From positions 1 to 13,228 of the forward strand of contig JAISDP010000295.1 of assembly GCA_031264715.1 (NCBI GenBank): a stretch of DNA of 13,228 nt, read 5' to 3'. The position numbers were made by a program, and so were the translations under genes. The stretch is from Bacteroidales bacterium (GTDB taxonomy: Bacteria > Bacteroidota > Bacteroidia > Bacteroidales > UBA4181). The notes under the pieces were generated by a model, which did not search any database, was not told the origin of the DNA, and saw nothing but the letters and a program-made list of their open reading frames with translations. Positions 1 through 6,278 of the stretch are shown here, one piece after another (the first letter of the stretch is position 1; each line of letters opens with the position of its first letter).

Positions 1-672
1 CCAAGCGCTACGGCCAAATACATCCGTATTTCGCTGAAGCCGTTCGGCGGCATACAGGTAACAGTGCCCAAACGGACATCCATGAAACAGGCAATGGCTT
101 TCGTGGAAACGAAAACAGACTGGATACGCCGGGCACAAACACGGATAACAGCACACGAGAACCGGCAAACCATATTTACGCCCGAAACCGTTTTTTCGAC
201 GCAAAGCCGGAAAATACAGCTGTTTCCCTGGAAATCGACGCAATTCCGCGCACAGCTTTCCAAAGACGCCCTGAAAATATTTTACCCGCACGAAACCGAC
301 ATCCGGTCGGAACAAACCCAGGAAATCATCCGCGACTATATCATCCGCACGCTCCGCAAGGAAGCCGGGGATTACCTGCCGCAGCGGACGGAGCAGCTGG
401 CCGCGAAGCACGGTTTCACGTACCGCGGAGTGACGGTGAAAAACGTTTCGTCGCGATGGGGCAGTTGCTCGGCCGTCAACCACATCAACCTGAATATCCA
501 CCTGGTACGGTTGCCGCAACACCTGTCGGACTACGTCATCCTGCACGAGCTCGTCCACACCGTCCATAAAAACCACGGCGACCGTTTCTGGCAAAGCCTC
601 GACACGGTTACCGGCGGAAAAGCAAAGCAATTGGCTGCCGAAATGAAGCAATATCAAGCCGATTGCTTCTGA
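1..672 (+). CDS. YgjP-family (DUF45) zinc metallopeptidase, 5' end outside window
   Basis: The frame is open from base 1 and ends at TGA 670-672, giving 223 visible codons; the start lies upstream of the window. The GTG at 64 is not a credible start, because the residues before it (KYIRISLKPFGGIQVTVPKR) already match the conserved N-terminal strand of YgjP-like proteins. The zinc site is HELVH at visible residues 182-186, followed by KNHGDRFW, which supplies the third ligand region and the Phe-Trp typical of the SprT/YgjP group. The conserved SSRWGSCS segment that precedes the helix is also present. Proteins of this family are small cytoplasmic metallopeptidase-like proteins, often called M48-like; physiological substrates are poorly known, so only the family is assigned. 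Nothing in the window suggests operon partners downstream, since the next gene is convergent. Confidence 0.9.
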   Translation, partial: PSATAKYIRISLKPFGGIQVTVPKRTSMKQAMAFVETKTDWIRRAQTRITAHENRQTIFTPETVFSTQSRKIQLFPWKSTQFRAQLSKDALKIFYPHETDIRSEQTQEIIRDYIIRTLRKEAGDYLPQRTEQLAAKHGFTYRGVTVKNVSSRWGSCSAVNHINLNIHLVRLPQHLSDYVILHELVHTVHKNHGDRFWQSLDTVTGGKAKQLAAEMKQYQADCF

Positions 673-765
673 TCAGCGACTTGCCGTCTTTATAGAAAAG
701 ATAAAAAATAAAGTTAGCAAATTAGCCCAAAATGTCTATTAGCCGTACACACCCTGACAGCGGTC

Positions 766-915
766 TTTGACCCTGACAGTGGTGATAGAATCCGACGCCG
801 ACGTCTTCGTTGACCCTGCCGGCAAAGACGCGATGCATCGCGTCTCTACAACGCAGCCTGACAGGTCAGCGCACCGCACCGGCGTGAGAGCAGCGCCCGA
901 CCTGACAGGGTCAAA
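766..915. repeat. MITE/REP-like intergenic element with inverted arms
   Basis: Bases 766-779 read TTTGACCCTGACAG. The reverse complement of 902-915 is TTTGACCCTGTCAG, so the arms match at 13 of 14 positions and enclose 150 bp. A third, direct copy of the arm core (TTGACCCTG) lies at 810-818. CCTGACAG recurs at 753-760, 772-779, 857-864 and 901-908. No target-site duplication is visible at the arm boundaries, and there is no coding capacity. The element sits between two convergent genes, a usual place for REP- or MITE-like sequences. I infer a non-autonomous or REP-like repeat; copies elsewhere in the genome would be needed to confirm it. No gene is seen in 673-1037. Confidence 0.5.
826..845. 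repeat. Perfect 20-bp palindrome
   Basis: AGACGCGATGCATCGCGTCT is identical to its own reverse complement. It lies close to the midpoint of the inverted-arm element at 766-915. Because it has no spacer, it would form a hairpin only with a small unpaired centre. It could be a protein-binding or recombination site, or simply part of the repeat. Confidence 0.75.
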
Positions 916-1037
916 AGGAACAACAGGGACATGATACCTGCCGTAACCGCCGGTTCCCGTAGGGCCTGCAAGGGTAATTGTTTTTGAATCATCATCCTTA
1001 AATCTTTATCACTGCAAGAGTAGTGAGTCAGCAGGTG

Positions 1038-2609
1038 TTATTCTATCAGCCACCGTTTGACGCCTTTTTCCGTTTGCGAAAATTCTACCCCTATTTTAAC
1101 CGTTTTCCTGTGGTCGGCGGAATACGGGATCGCATAGTCTTTGCTGTTAATCTGTGCAAGGGCGTCTTCGGCGGTGGCGTTGCTGTCCATTTTGAACTCG
1201 AAAACATAGATGCTGCCGGCAGTTTTAACTACGGCGTCTGTCCTGCCTTTATTGCTTTTTACTTCGGTTTGCACAAACTGCCCCATCAGCGTGAAAAGCA
1301 GATAAAAAACGTGCTGATAATACTGTTCGTCACGATGCTTTTCCTTGATGTCATCGTAGGGAATATCGGCAAAAAATGCTTTCAGGGAAGTCATGAAACC
1401 GTCAATGTCGCCGCCTTTCAGTTGCCGTAAAAATTCAATGATCGAAAATTTGCCCGTGGCAACCGGTGTCAGGACATACGCGGGTAAAAGTTCGTTCAAA
1501 AAGCCGTATTTCACCTCTTCGTTCGGAAATCCCAAAACGTAAGCGTCTTCATCCCGTTCATACGACTTGATGGTCAGATAGCCGCTTTGATAAAGCAACG
1601 GCACGAGGTTCTGATTTTCGAATCGATAATCCATAACGGAATTTGCCGCGATTTGTACGTCATCATTAAACTTGCGGATATCGTAGTTCTGATTTCTCAA
1701 TGTCTTTGTCAAAAACGTCGGCGTGCCCGTGGCGAACCAGTAGTTGGCAAAATCTAAATTCCCAAAAGTATTTAATAAGCTGAACGGGTTGTAAATATCT
1801 GCGCTGTCTTTGGCAAAATGGTAACCGTCATAAAGCTTTTTCAGTTGAGCAAAGGCTTCATCGCATGACATTTTCCTGCGTGCTGCCAACGCCTGAATTT
1901 CAGGTTGAAAATTCTGCAATAATTCCGCTTCGGAAATGCCACAAATTTCTGCAAAATTTTCATTCATACTTATATCTACAAGCTGGTTCAAGTCGCTGAA
2001 AATACTGACTTTCGAAAATTTTGTTACGCCCGTGAGAAACACAAACCTCAAATGTGCGTCGGCGCCTTTGAGAACGCCGTAGAAGCCTTTCAGTACATCT
2101 CTGATTTCCCCGTTAACATCCGGTTTATGCATTGTATTGATCAGCGACTTGTCGTACTCGTCAATCAAAACAGCCACTTTTCGACCTGTTTTCCTGTGCA
2201 TTTCTGCAATCAGGTTATCAAAACGGATGGACGGTTTAGCTGCAATATTCTGCATGCCGTATTCGTTCTCATATTTTTCCAACATAGCGTCAAGCACCAT
2301 TTCAAGCGTTTGCACATCGCTGTATTCGGATTTGTTAAAATCCAAATAAATAACAGGATACTGTGCCCACTCCTTTTCAAGTCCGGCAATTTTCAGCCCC
2401 TCAAAAAGTTCTTTTTTGCCTTCAAAATAGGCTTTGAGCGTGGAAAGAAACAGACTCTTCCCAAACCTGCGCGGACGGGCAAGAAAATAGGGACAGACTG
2501 TTTGAGTCAATTGATAAACATACTGCGTTTTATCTACATAAAGACAGTTTTCTTTACGCAGCTTCTCAAAATCCTGTATGCCAACAGGCAGCTTTCTTAC
2601 TGTATTCAT
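1038..2609 (-). CDS. AAA-ATPase-like / PD-(D/E)XK nuclease family protein
   Basis: This 523-residue protein has the two-part structure of the Bacteroidales AAA-ATPase_like plus PDDEXK_9 (DUF1703) family. The N-terminal part starts with the family signature NTVRKLPVGIQDFEKLR. It has a variant P-loop, RPRRFGKSL (Lys51), a Walker B, VLIDEYDK (Asp150-Glu151), and the conserved FLTGVTKFSKVSIFSDLNQL segment. The C-terminal domain keeps the nuclease-fold residues: Asp458 in GRTDAVV, then Glu471 and Lys473 in VFEFKM, with Gln486 in ALAQINSKDYA. The chosen start, ATG at 2609, gives the family N terminus; an ATG 12 bp upstream (2621) would only add MLLI. The gene is intact, monocistronic in appearance and convergent with the YgjP gene. 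The function of these abundant genes is not established; a mobile-element or defence-related role is only a guess. Confidence 0.9.
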   Translation of the reverse strand: MNTVRKLPVGIQDFEKLRKENCLYVDKTQYVYQLTQTVCPYFLARPRRFGKSLFLSTLKAYFEGKKELFEGLKIAGLEKEWAQYPVIYLDFNKSEYSDVQTLEMVLDAMLEKYENEYGMQNIAAKPSIRFDNLIAEMHRKTGRKVAVLIDEYDKSLINTMHKPDVNGEIRDVLKGFYGVLKGADAHLRFVFLTGVTKFSKVSIFSDLNQLVDISMNENFAEICGISEAELLQNFQPEIQALAARRKMSCDEAFAQLKKLYDGYHFAKDSADIYNPFSLLNTFGNLDFANYWFATGTPTFLTKTLRNQNYDIRKFNDDVQIAANSVMDYRFENQNLVPLLYQSGYLTIKSYERDEDAYVLGFPNEEVKYGFLNELLPAYVLTPVATGKFSIIEFLRQLKGGDIDGFMTSLKAFFADIPYDDIKEKHRDEQYYQHVFYLLFTLMGQFVQTEVKSNKGRTDAVVKTAGSIYVFEFKMDSNATAEDALAQINSKDYAIPYSADHRKTVKIGVEFSQTEKGVKRWLIE

Positions 2610-2622
2610 AATCAATAACAAA

Positions 2623-2751
2623 TTACGGGTACAAAAGTATCAAATATCCGACACCGCCAAATAATCCGTGAAGAATTTTCCGGAGAAATGCGTTATCTTC
2701 AACCGCGTTGCAGGACGGGAATAAACACGTAACGGCTACCTTGTCTGTCAT
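2623..2751 (-). CDS. Possible small protein, 42 residues
   Basis: An ATG at 2751-2749 (minus) opens a 42-codon frame ending at TAA 2625-2623, 13 bp before the ATG of the AAA-ATPase gene. The product begins MTDKVAVTCLFPSC and ends with a hydrophobic stretch, GLFGGVGYLILLYP, which could be membrane-active. A promoter-like TACCTTTG with an upstream TTTG lies just ahead at 2778-2811, correctly placed to transcribe it. I recognise no family. The 3' part of the frame overlaps the closer promoter of the downstream gene, so the ORF may be fortuitous. Confidence 0.2.
   Translation of the reverse strand: MTDKVAVTCLFPSCNAVEDNAFLRKILHGLFGGVGYLILLYP
2632..2661 (-). promoter_or_regulatory. Bacteroidetes-type promoter for the AAA-ATPase/PD-(D/E)XK gene
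   Basis: On the minus strand, TACTTTTG (2639 to 2632) matches the Bacteroidetes -7 consensus TAnnTTTG. TTTG (2661 to 2658) lies 18 bp upstream as the -33 element. Transcription would start near 2626, leaving a leader of under 20 nt before the ATG at 2609. Confidence 0.65.
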
Positions 2752-2777
2752 TGTAAAACTTGTGTGTATGAACATCG

Positions 2778-2811
2778 CAAAGGTAAAATTTTTTATAAAG
2801 TAAAAGTCAAA
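2778..2811 (-). promoter_or_regulatory. Second minus-strand promoter-like site
   Basis: TACCTTTG (2785 to 2778) fits TAnnTTTG, and TTTG (2811 to 2808) lies 22 bp upstream, near the wide end of the usual spacing. It would start transcription near 2772. That would give the AAA-ATPase gene a leader of about 160 nt containing the 42-codon ORF. Confidence 0.4.
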
Positions 2812-2865
2812 TCGTCCCCATTTTTTGAAAATATTTTATATAAAAAATCACAATTTTCCACTGCG

Positions 2866-2898
2866 TTAGATCATCAATGAATAAAATATTTACTTTTG
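2866..2898 (+). promoter_or_regulatory. Promoter of the six-gene VTC/DUF4956 envelope operon
   Basis: TACTTTTG at 2891-2898 matches the Bacteroidetes -7 box exactly. The -33 element is weaker (TTAG at 2866-2869, three of four matches, 21 bp away). A strongly AT-rich stretch at about 2820-2860 lies upstream. Transcription would start near 2904, giving a leader of about 50 nt before the ATG at 2955. No comparable promoter is seen at the later genes, whose gaps are too short. Confidence 0.6.
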
Positions 2899-2954
2899 CA
2901 CCCATAAACGATCGCAGTTTTACGTTTATTAATATCATTTATATTTAATCATTT

Positions 2955-3659
2955 ATGAAATATTGTTTTCCCCTGCTTTTGGGGTTGTTTCTGTTTTGCG
3001 CCTGCAATAAGGATGAAGGCCTGGGCGGTTCGTCTTCGCTGGAAGGCTATGTTTATCAGGTTGAACATTCCGATGATAACTTTTCTTTCCGGACGGAGAC
3101 TTTTCCGGCAGCGAAGAAGGACGTCTATCTGATTTTCGGAGATAATGCAGCCGATTATTTCGGCGATGATGTTGAAGTCGATAACAACGGGCTGTATCGC
3201 TTCGATTACTTGCGGAAGGGCCGTTACATTGTTTATTCCTATTCGGAATACCCCGACGGGCGCAAGGAGGCCGTCTCCAGGGAAGTGAAAATCGGCGGCG
3301 GCGCCAATAAAGCCGATACGATTTTCATTCATACGGGAAAAGCCTACGGAACGTCGATGATCAAAGGCTCCGTCTATGCCCTGTTCTACGATGGCAGCAG
3401 GAAAGTCGATGAAGGCCCGGCGATTGATGCGGATGTCTACATCAACCACTACGGGGAAGAAATGTTTTTTGAACGCATCCGGGTGGGAGATCAGGGGGTT
3501 TTTATCTTCCAAAAGATTCTTCCGGGGACATATGAAGTCTGGGTGACCAGCGAAGACCCCGAAACGCGAAAGCTAACCCCGATCAAGCAGGTCATCAACG
3601 TGACGGAATCCGGGAAAATATATGTATTGCCGGAATTTGAAGTTAAAGCCAGGTCGTAA
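2955..3659 (+). CDS. Predicted lipoprotein with two tandem prealbumin-like domains
   Basis: The 234-residue product begins with Lys2, a hydrophobic stretch and the sequence LFLFCACNKDE. Cys17, preceded by Ala, is the likely lipidated cysteine (Cys15 is the alternative), followed by a charged linker. The mature part appears to be two similar beta-rich halves, about residues 30-117 and 134-228. Each begins with a GxVY strand (EGYVYQV, KGSVYAL), has a middle DVY strand (KKDVYLIF, DADVYINH), then a Gly-x-Tyr/Phe strand and turn (NGLYRFDYLRKGRYIVYSYS, QGVFIFQKILPGTYEVWVTS). This is the pattern of carboxypeptidase-regulatory/SpaA-like seven-stranded domains. It is the first gene of the operon, two bases before the next ATG. 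It probably sits on the outer-membrane or periplasmic face. No specific function is recognised. Confidence 0.75.
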   Translation: MKYCFPLLLGLFLFCACNKDEGLGGSSSLEGYVYQVEHSDDNFSFRTETFPAAKKDVYLIFGDNAADYFGDDVEVDNNGLYRFDYLRKGRYIVYSYSEYPDGRKEAVSREVKIGGGANKADTIFIHTGKAYGTSMIKGSVYALFYDGSRKVDEGPAIDADVYINHYGEEMFFERIRVGDQGVFIFQKILPGTYEVWVTSEDPETRKLTPIKQVINVTESGKIYVLPEFEVKARS

Positions 3660-3661
3660 TC

Positions 3662-4126
3662 ATGAAAAAATACATTATCGGTCTCGTACTGTTTGCCGGG
3701 GCCTGCTGCATCGACAGCGCCGCTCAGGATCAAAAGCCGCAAGTTCCCTCCGCTTCGCAGGCGCAAACGCCCTTCCTGACGCCGGAAGAAAAACGGGCGC
3801 TAAGGAAAAACCTGGTCGTTAAGGAAATGAATGCCGACGCCAAAGGCCAGCGCCAGTGGATGGATCATTTAACCGTTTGGGACGAAAACGGCTATAAGCT
3901 GGAAGAAATTGAATACGCCGTTTACGGACAGCGCGAAAGAGTCACTTTCGAGTACGACTATGCTACCGGAAGATGTATCCGCGAAAATGTGTACAACGAC
4001 AAGAACAAACTGTTCCGGATACGCAAATATGAATACAACGACGCCGGCAGGAAAAAGATCCAGTACAACTACAATCCCGACGGGAAATTATACTCTACCA
4101 AAGTGTATGAATACTCGTATAAGTGA
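3662..4126 (+). CDS. Small exported YD-repeat-like protein
   Basis: The product has 154 residues. The N terminus, MKKYIIGLVLFAGACC, is an export signal; cleavage may follow DSAA before Gln22 (signal peptidase I), or Cys15 could be lipidated (AGAC is an imperfect lipobox). After a Pro/Gln-rich linker come residues about 70-154: repeated short beta hairpins with Asn-Gly or Asp-Gly turns (WDENGYKLEEIEY, YDYATGRCIRENVY, YNDAGRKKIQYNY, NPDGKLYSTKVYEY), spaced about 20 residues apart. This resembles YD/RHS-type or YwqK-like strand repeats without the toxin parts. The gene starts two bases after the lipoprotein stop, and its last 20 bp overlap the start of the VTC gene, which suggests translational coupling. 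The function is unknown; the context suggests an accessory protein of the same envelope system. Confidence 0.7.
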   Translation: MKKYIIGLVLFAGACCIDSAAQDQKPQVPSASQAQTPFLTPEEKRALRKNLVVKEMNADAKGQRQWMDHLTVWDENGYKLEEIEYAVYGQRERVTFEYDYATGRCIRENVYNDKNKLFRIRKYEYNDAGRKKIQYNYNPDGKLYSTKVYEYSYK

Positions 4127-4871
4127 CATACTGGAAAAGATGCAAACGATCACGCTGGGCGAAATGGAAAATATCCGCCTGATGGACAGGATCGATTCCA
4201 AGTTTGCCGCGCCGGTTGCCCTGCTTCCCCAGCTTCTGGAAGAGATGCTTCCGTCTTTCCGGGTACAGGTAAACGACGGCGTTCGCGTGGCTCCATACTG
4301 CACGCAATACCTGGATACTCCCGATTTGAAAATGTTCCTGATGCATCAGAACGGAAAGCTGAACCGGCAGAAGATACGGATCCGCTCTTATGTCGATTCC
4401 AATCTTTCCTTTCTGGAAGTGAAAAATAAAAACAACAAGGGGAGAACCCGCAAGAAGCGCGTTCCCGTCGGCCTGTCCCACCTTACTTCCGTTCGGGACT
4501 TGAAGGACGAAAAGCAGTTCCTGGAAGACAACGCCCAGTTCGATACCCAAATCCTGGAGCCTTCGCTGGCAAATAATTTCGAGCGGATGACCTTTGTCAA
4601 CCATCATGCAACCGAACGGATCACGATCGACATGCATCTTTCCTTCCTCAATTACCGGACGGAAAATACGCAGTCGGTAGACAAGCTGATGATTATCGAA
4701 TTAAAGCAGGACGGCTGGCAACATTCCGATTTCAGGGACATCCTGAACCGTTTCCGCATCAAAAAAATCTCTTTCAGCAAATATTGCATGGGTACCGTTT
4801 TGACGGATTCCCGTGTCAAGTACAACCGCTTCAAACGCAAATGGGCGGCCATTAATAAATTAATACAATAA
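4107..4871 (+). CDS. VTC-domain (polyphosphate polymerase-like) tunnel protein
   Basis: The 254-residue product is a stand-alone VTC domain of the triphosphate tunnel metalloenzyme superfamily. Conserved tunnel residues occur in order: RIDSKF (Arg28, Asp30, Lys32), QYLDTPD (68-73), KIRIRSY (Lys89, Arg91, Arg93), LEVKNKNNKG (Glu104, Lys106, Lys108), KKR (116-118), ERITID (170-175), IIELKQ (Glu198, Lys200) and ISFSKY (221-226). The basic and acidic sets both look complete, so an active enzyme is plausible. In yeast Vtc4 this domain makes polyphosphate from ATP at the cytoplasmic face of a membrane. No membrane segment or SPX domain is present here. The ATG at 4107 is chosen because the frame upstream is a shadow of the preceding gene; it overlaps that gene by 20 bp. 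Met12 (4140) is a possible alternative. The likely partner is the DUF4956 membrane protein downstream. Confidence 0.85.
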   Translation: MNTRISDILEKMQTITLGEMENIRLMDRIDSKFAAPVALLPQLLEEMLPSFRVQVNDGVRVAPYCTQYLDTPDLKMFLMHQNGKLNRQKIRIRSYVDSNLSFLEVKNKNNKGRTRKKRVPVGLSHLTSVRDLKDEKQFLEDNAQFDTQILEPSLANNFERMTFVNHHATERITIDMHLSFLNYRTENTQSVDKLMIIELKQDGWQHSDFRDILNRFRIKKISFSKYCMGTVLTDSRVKYNRFKRKWAAINKLIQ

Positions 4872-4891
4872 CATATCACATATCACATATC
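4871..4891 (+). repeat. Three 7-bp tandem repeats abutting a start codon
   Basis: ACATATC occurs three times without interruption, from the last base of the VTC stop codon to the base before the ATG at 4892. It fills the whole intergenic gap, where the ribosome would load for the DUF4956 gene. No Shine-Dalgarno motif is present. A copy-number change would alter the spacing between the VTC stop and the DUF4956 start. Confidence 0.9.
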
Positions 4892-5599
4892 ATGATTCAA
4901 ACCGATTACGATCCTCAAATTGCATCCGAACATGTCGCCGAGCTGGCTAAAAAAGGCCTGACCTTCATGGGCGTGGATGTATTTGACCCCACCAATTTCT
5001 GGATGCTTATCATGCGATTTGCATTTAACCTTCTTATTTGCTGGGTCATTATCCAGTTTTTCTATTACCGGAAAAGCCGGAGGAAAGATTATTATTTCAC
5101 CTTCATCCTGTTCAGCGTCACGGTCTTTCTCCTCCTGTTCCTTTTACAGAGTATTCCGATGCAAATCGGTTTCGCGCTGGGACTTTTTGCCATCTTCGGC
5201 ATGATTCGTTACCGGACGGAAACGGTACAGATCCGGGAAATGACGTACCTGTTTGTCATTATCGGCATTTCCGTTGTCAACGGCCTGTCGATGGAAGTGC
5301 CGTACATCTCGGTGGTTACGGCGAACCTGCTTTTTGTTTTCATCATCTGGATATTGGAAAGCAACCGGTTTCTGAAGCATACGTCGAACAAGATTATCCT
5401 TTACGAGAAAATCGACCTGATCAAACCGGACAGGTACAACGATTTGCTTGCCGACCTCAAAGACAGAACCGGTCTGGATATTACGAAAATAGAAATAGGA
5501 CATATTGATTTCCTGCGCGACGTCGCTTTCCTGAAGGTCTATTACAATGCTGTTTCCGACGAAATAAACACCATTGATCATGTTACGCGGTTTTCATAA
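4892..5599 (+). CDS. DUF4956 inner-membrane protein
   Basis: The 235-residue product has hydrophobic segments at about 36-58, 66-87, 90-105, 117-133 and 137-155, followed by a soluble tail of about 80 residues that is probably cytoplasmic. The conserved core GLFAIFGMIRYRTETVQIRE (97-116), with its Arg-Tyr-Arg-Thr motif next to a membrane segment, is the mark of DUF4956 proteins. The tail (LADLKDRTGLDITKIEIGHI then a VAFLKVYY strand) suggests a small alpha/beta domain. DUF4956 genes commonly lie beside VTC-domain genes in bacteria. By analogy with the yeast VTC complex, this protein could be the membrane anchor or the conduit for the polymer; that role is inference. The start follows three heptamer repeats, and the end overlaps the next gene by 20 bp. 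Confidence 0.85.
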   Translation: MIQTDYDPQIASEHVAELAKKGLTFMGVDVFDPTNFWMLIMRFAFNLLICWVIIQFFYYRKSRRKDYYFTFILFSVTVFLLLFLLQSIPMQIGFALGLFAIFGMIRYRTETVQIREMTYLFVIIGISVVNGLSMEVPYISVVTANLLFVFIIWILESNRFLKHTSNKIILYEKIDLIKPDRYNDLLADLKDRTGLDITKIEIGHIDFLRDVAFLKVYYNAVSDEINTIDHVTRFS

Positions 5600-6269
5600 A
5601 AGCCTCCCCCTCCTGCTGCTGCTGTTTCCGCTGTCTTCCCTTGCCCAAACGCCGCGCGAAACCGGTTTGGGCATTTCCCTGTCGGTAGAAGCGGAAAAAG
5701 AGTTAGGCCGTTTTTTCAGCCTGACGGGAGAAGAAGAACTGCGCCTGCGGGACAACAGCATCGGCTTCGACCGCAGCGTTACCTCCCTGGGGATTGATTA
5801 TGCGTTTTTTAACCGGAAGGTGAAAATAGGGGTTTATTATGCCCTTCTGTACCTTTATAATAACGACCGCATTTTTGAAGCCCGGCACCGCTACTACTTC
5901 AACCTTTCGTATAAAGAGACGCTGGGTCCGTTGATCCTGTCGTGGCGCGGACGGTTGCAGGGAACGTCCCGCAACGAAAACCGGGGCGAATACAGGATCA
6001 ATCCCAAATACAGGATGAAAAACAAGCTGGAAGCCGCTTACCTGATTTGGGGTTCTCCGTGGAAACCCTACCTTTCCTGCGATTTCTCAACCGATTTGAA
6101 CGATCCGGTAAGAGGCAGTGAATTAACGCGCCTGCGATTGCAGGGCGGGACGAGCTGGCGCCTGAACCGCACCACCTACCTCGATTTCTTCCTGCGTTGC
6201 GACGAATACCTCGTTGGCGACGATCCCCGCGTTTTGTCATTAGGAGCAACTTACAAGATGAAATTCTAA
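5580..6269 (+). CDS. DUF2490-like outer-membrane beta-barrel protein
   Basis: The 229-residue product begins with a signal peptide (LPLLLLLFPLSSLA, cleavage likely after Ala22). The rest consists of alternating amphipathic strands rich in Tyr and Arg: GLGISLSVEAEKEL, FSLTGEEELRLRDN, VKIGVYYALLYLYN, RHRYYFNLSYKET, LILSWRGRLQGTS. It ends in KMKF, a terminal Phe typical of outer-membrane barrels. Length and strand pattern fit the DUF2490 group. The ATG at 5580 is preferred over a TTG two codons earlier, and it overlaps the DUF4956 gene by 20 bp. In this operon it could be an outer-membrane pore or sensor for whatever the VTC/DUF4956 pair makes. The family has no established function. Confidence 0.7.
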   Translation: MLRGFHKSLPLLLLLFPLSSLAQTPRETGLGISLSVEAEKELGRFFSLTGEEELRLRDNSIGFDRSVTSLGIDYAFFNRKVKIGVYYALLYLYNNDRIFEARHRYYFNLSYKETLGPLILSWRGRLQGTSRNENRGEYRINPKYRMKNKLEAAYLIWGSPWKPYLSCDFSTDLNDPVRGSELTRLRLQGGTSWRLNRTTYLDFFLRCDEYLVGDDPRVLSLGATYKMKF

Positions 6270-6278
6270 TGATCATTC

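Noticed and set aside
945..955. AACCGCCGGTT as a terminator hairpin for the AAA-ATPase gene
   Set aside because: The stem is only about four pairs, there is no T-run, and it lies some 85 bp beyond the stop codon.
2052..2618. 188-codon plus-strand ORF opposite the AAA-ATPase gene
   Set aside because: It is antisense to a gene with clear family motifs and its product resembles no family; it is a shadow.
3909..4106. Longer N terminus for the VTC protein
   Set aside because: This stretch is the shadow frame of the YD-like gene and is Thr/Asn-rich low-complexity; the VTC domain begins after the ATG at 4107.
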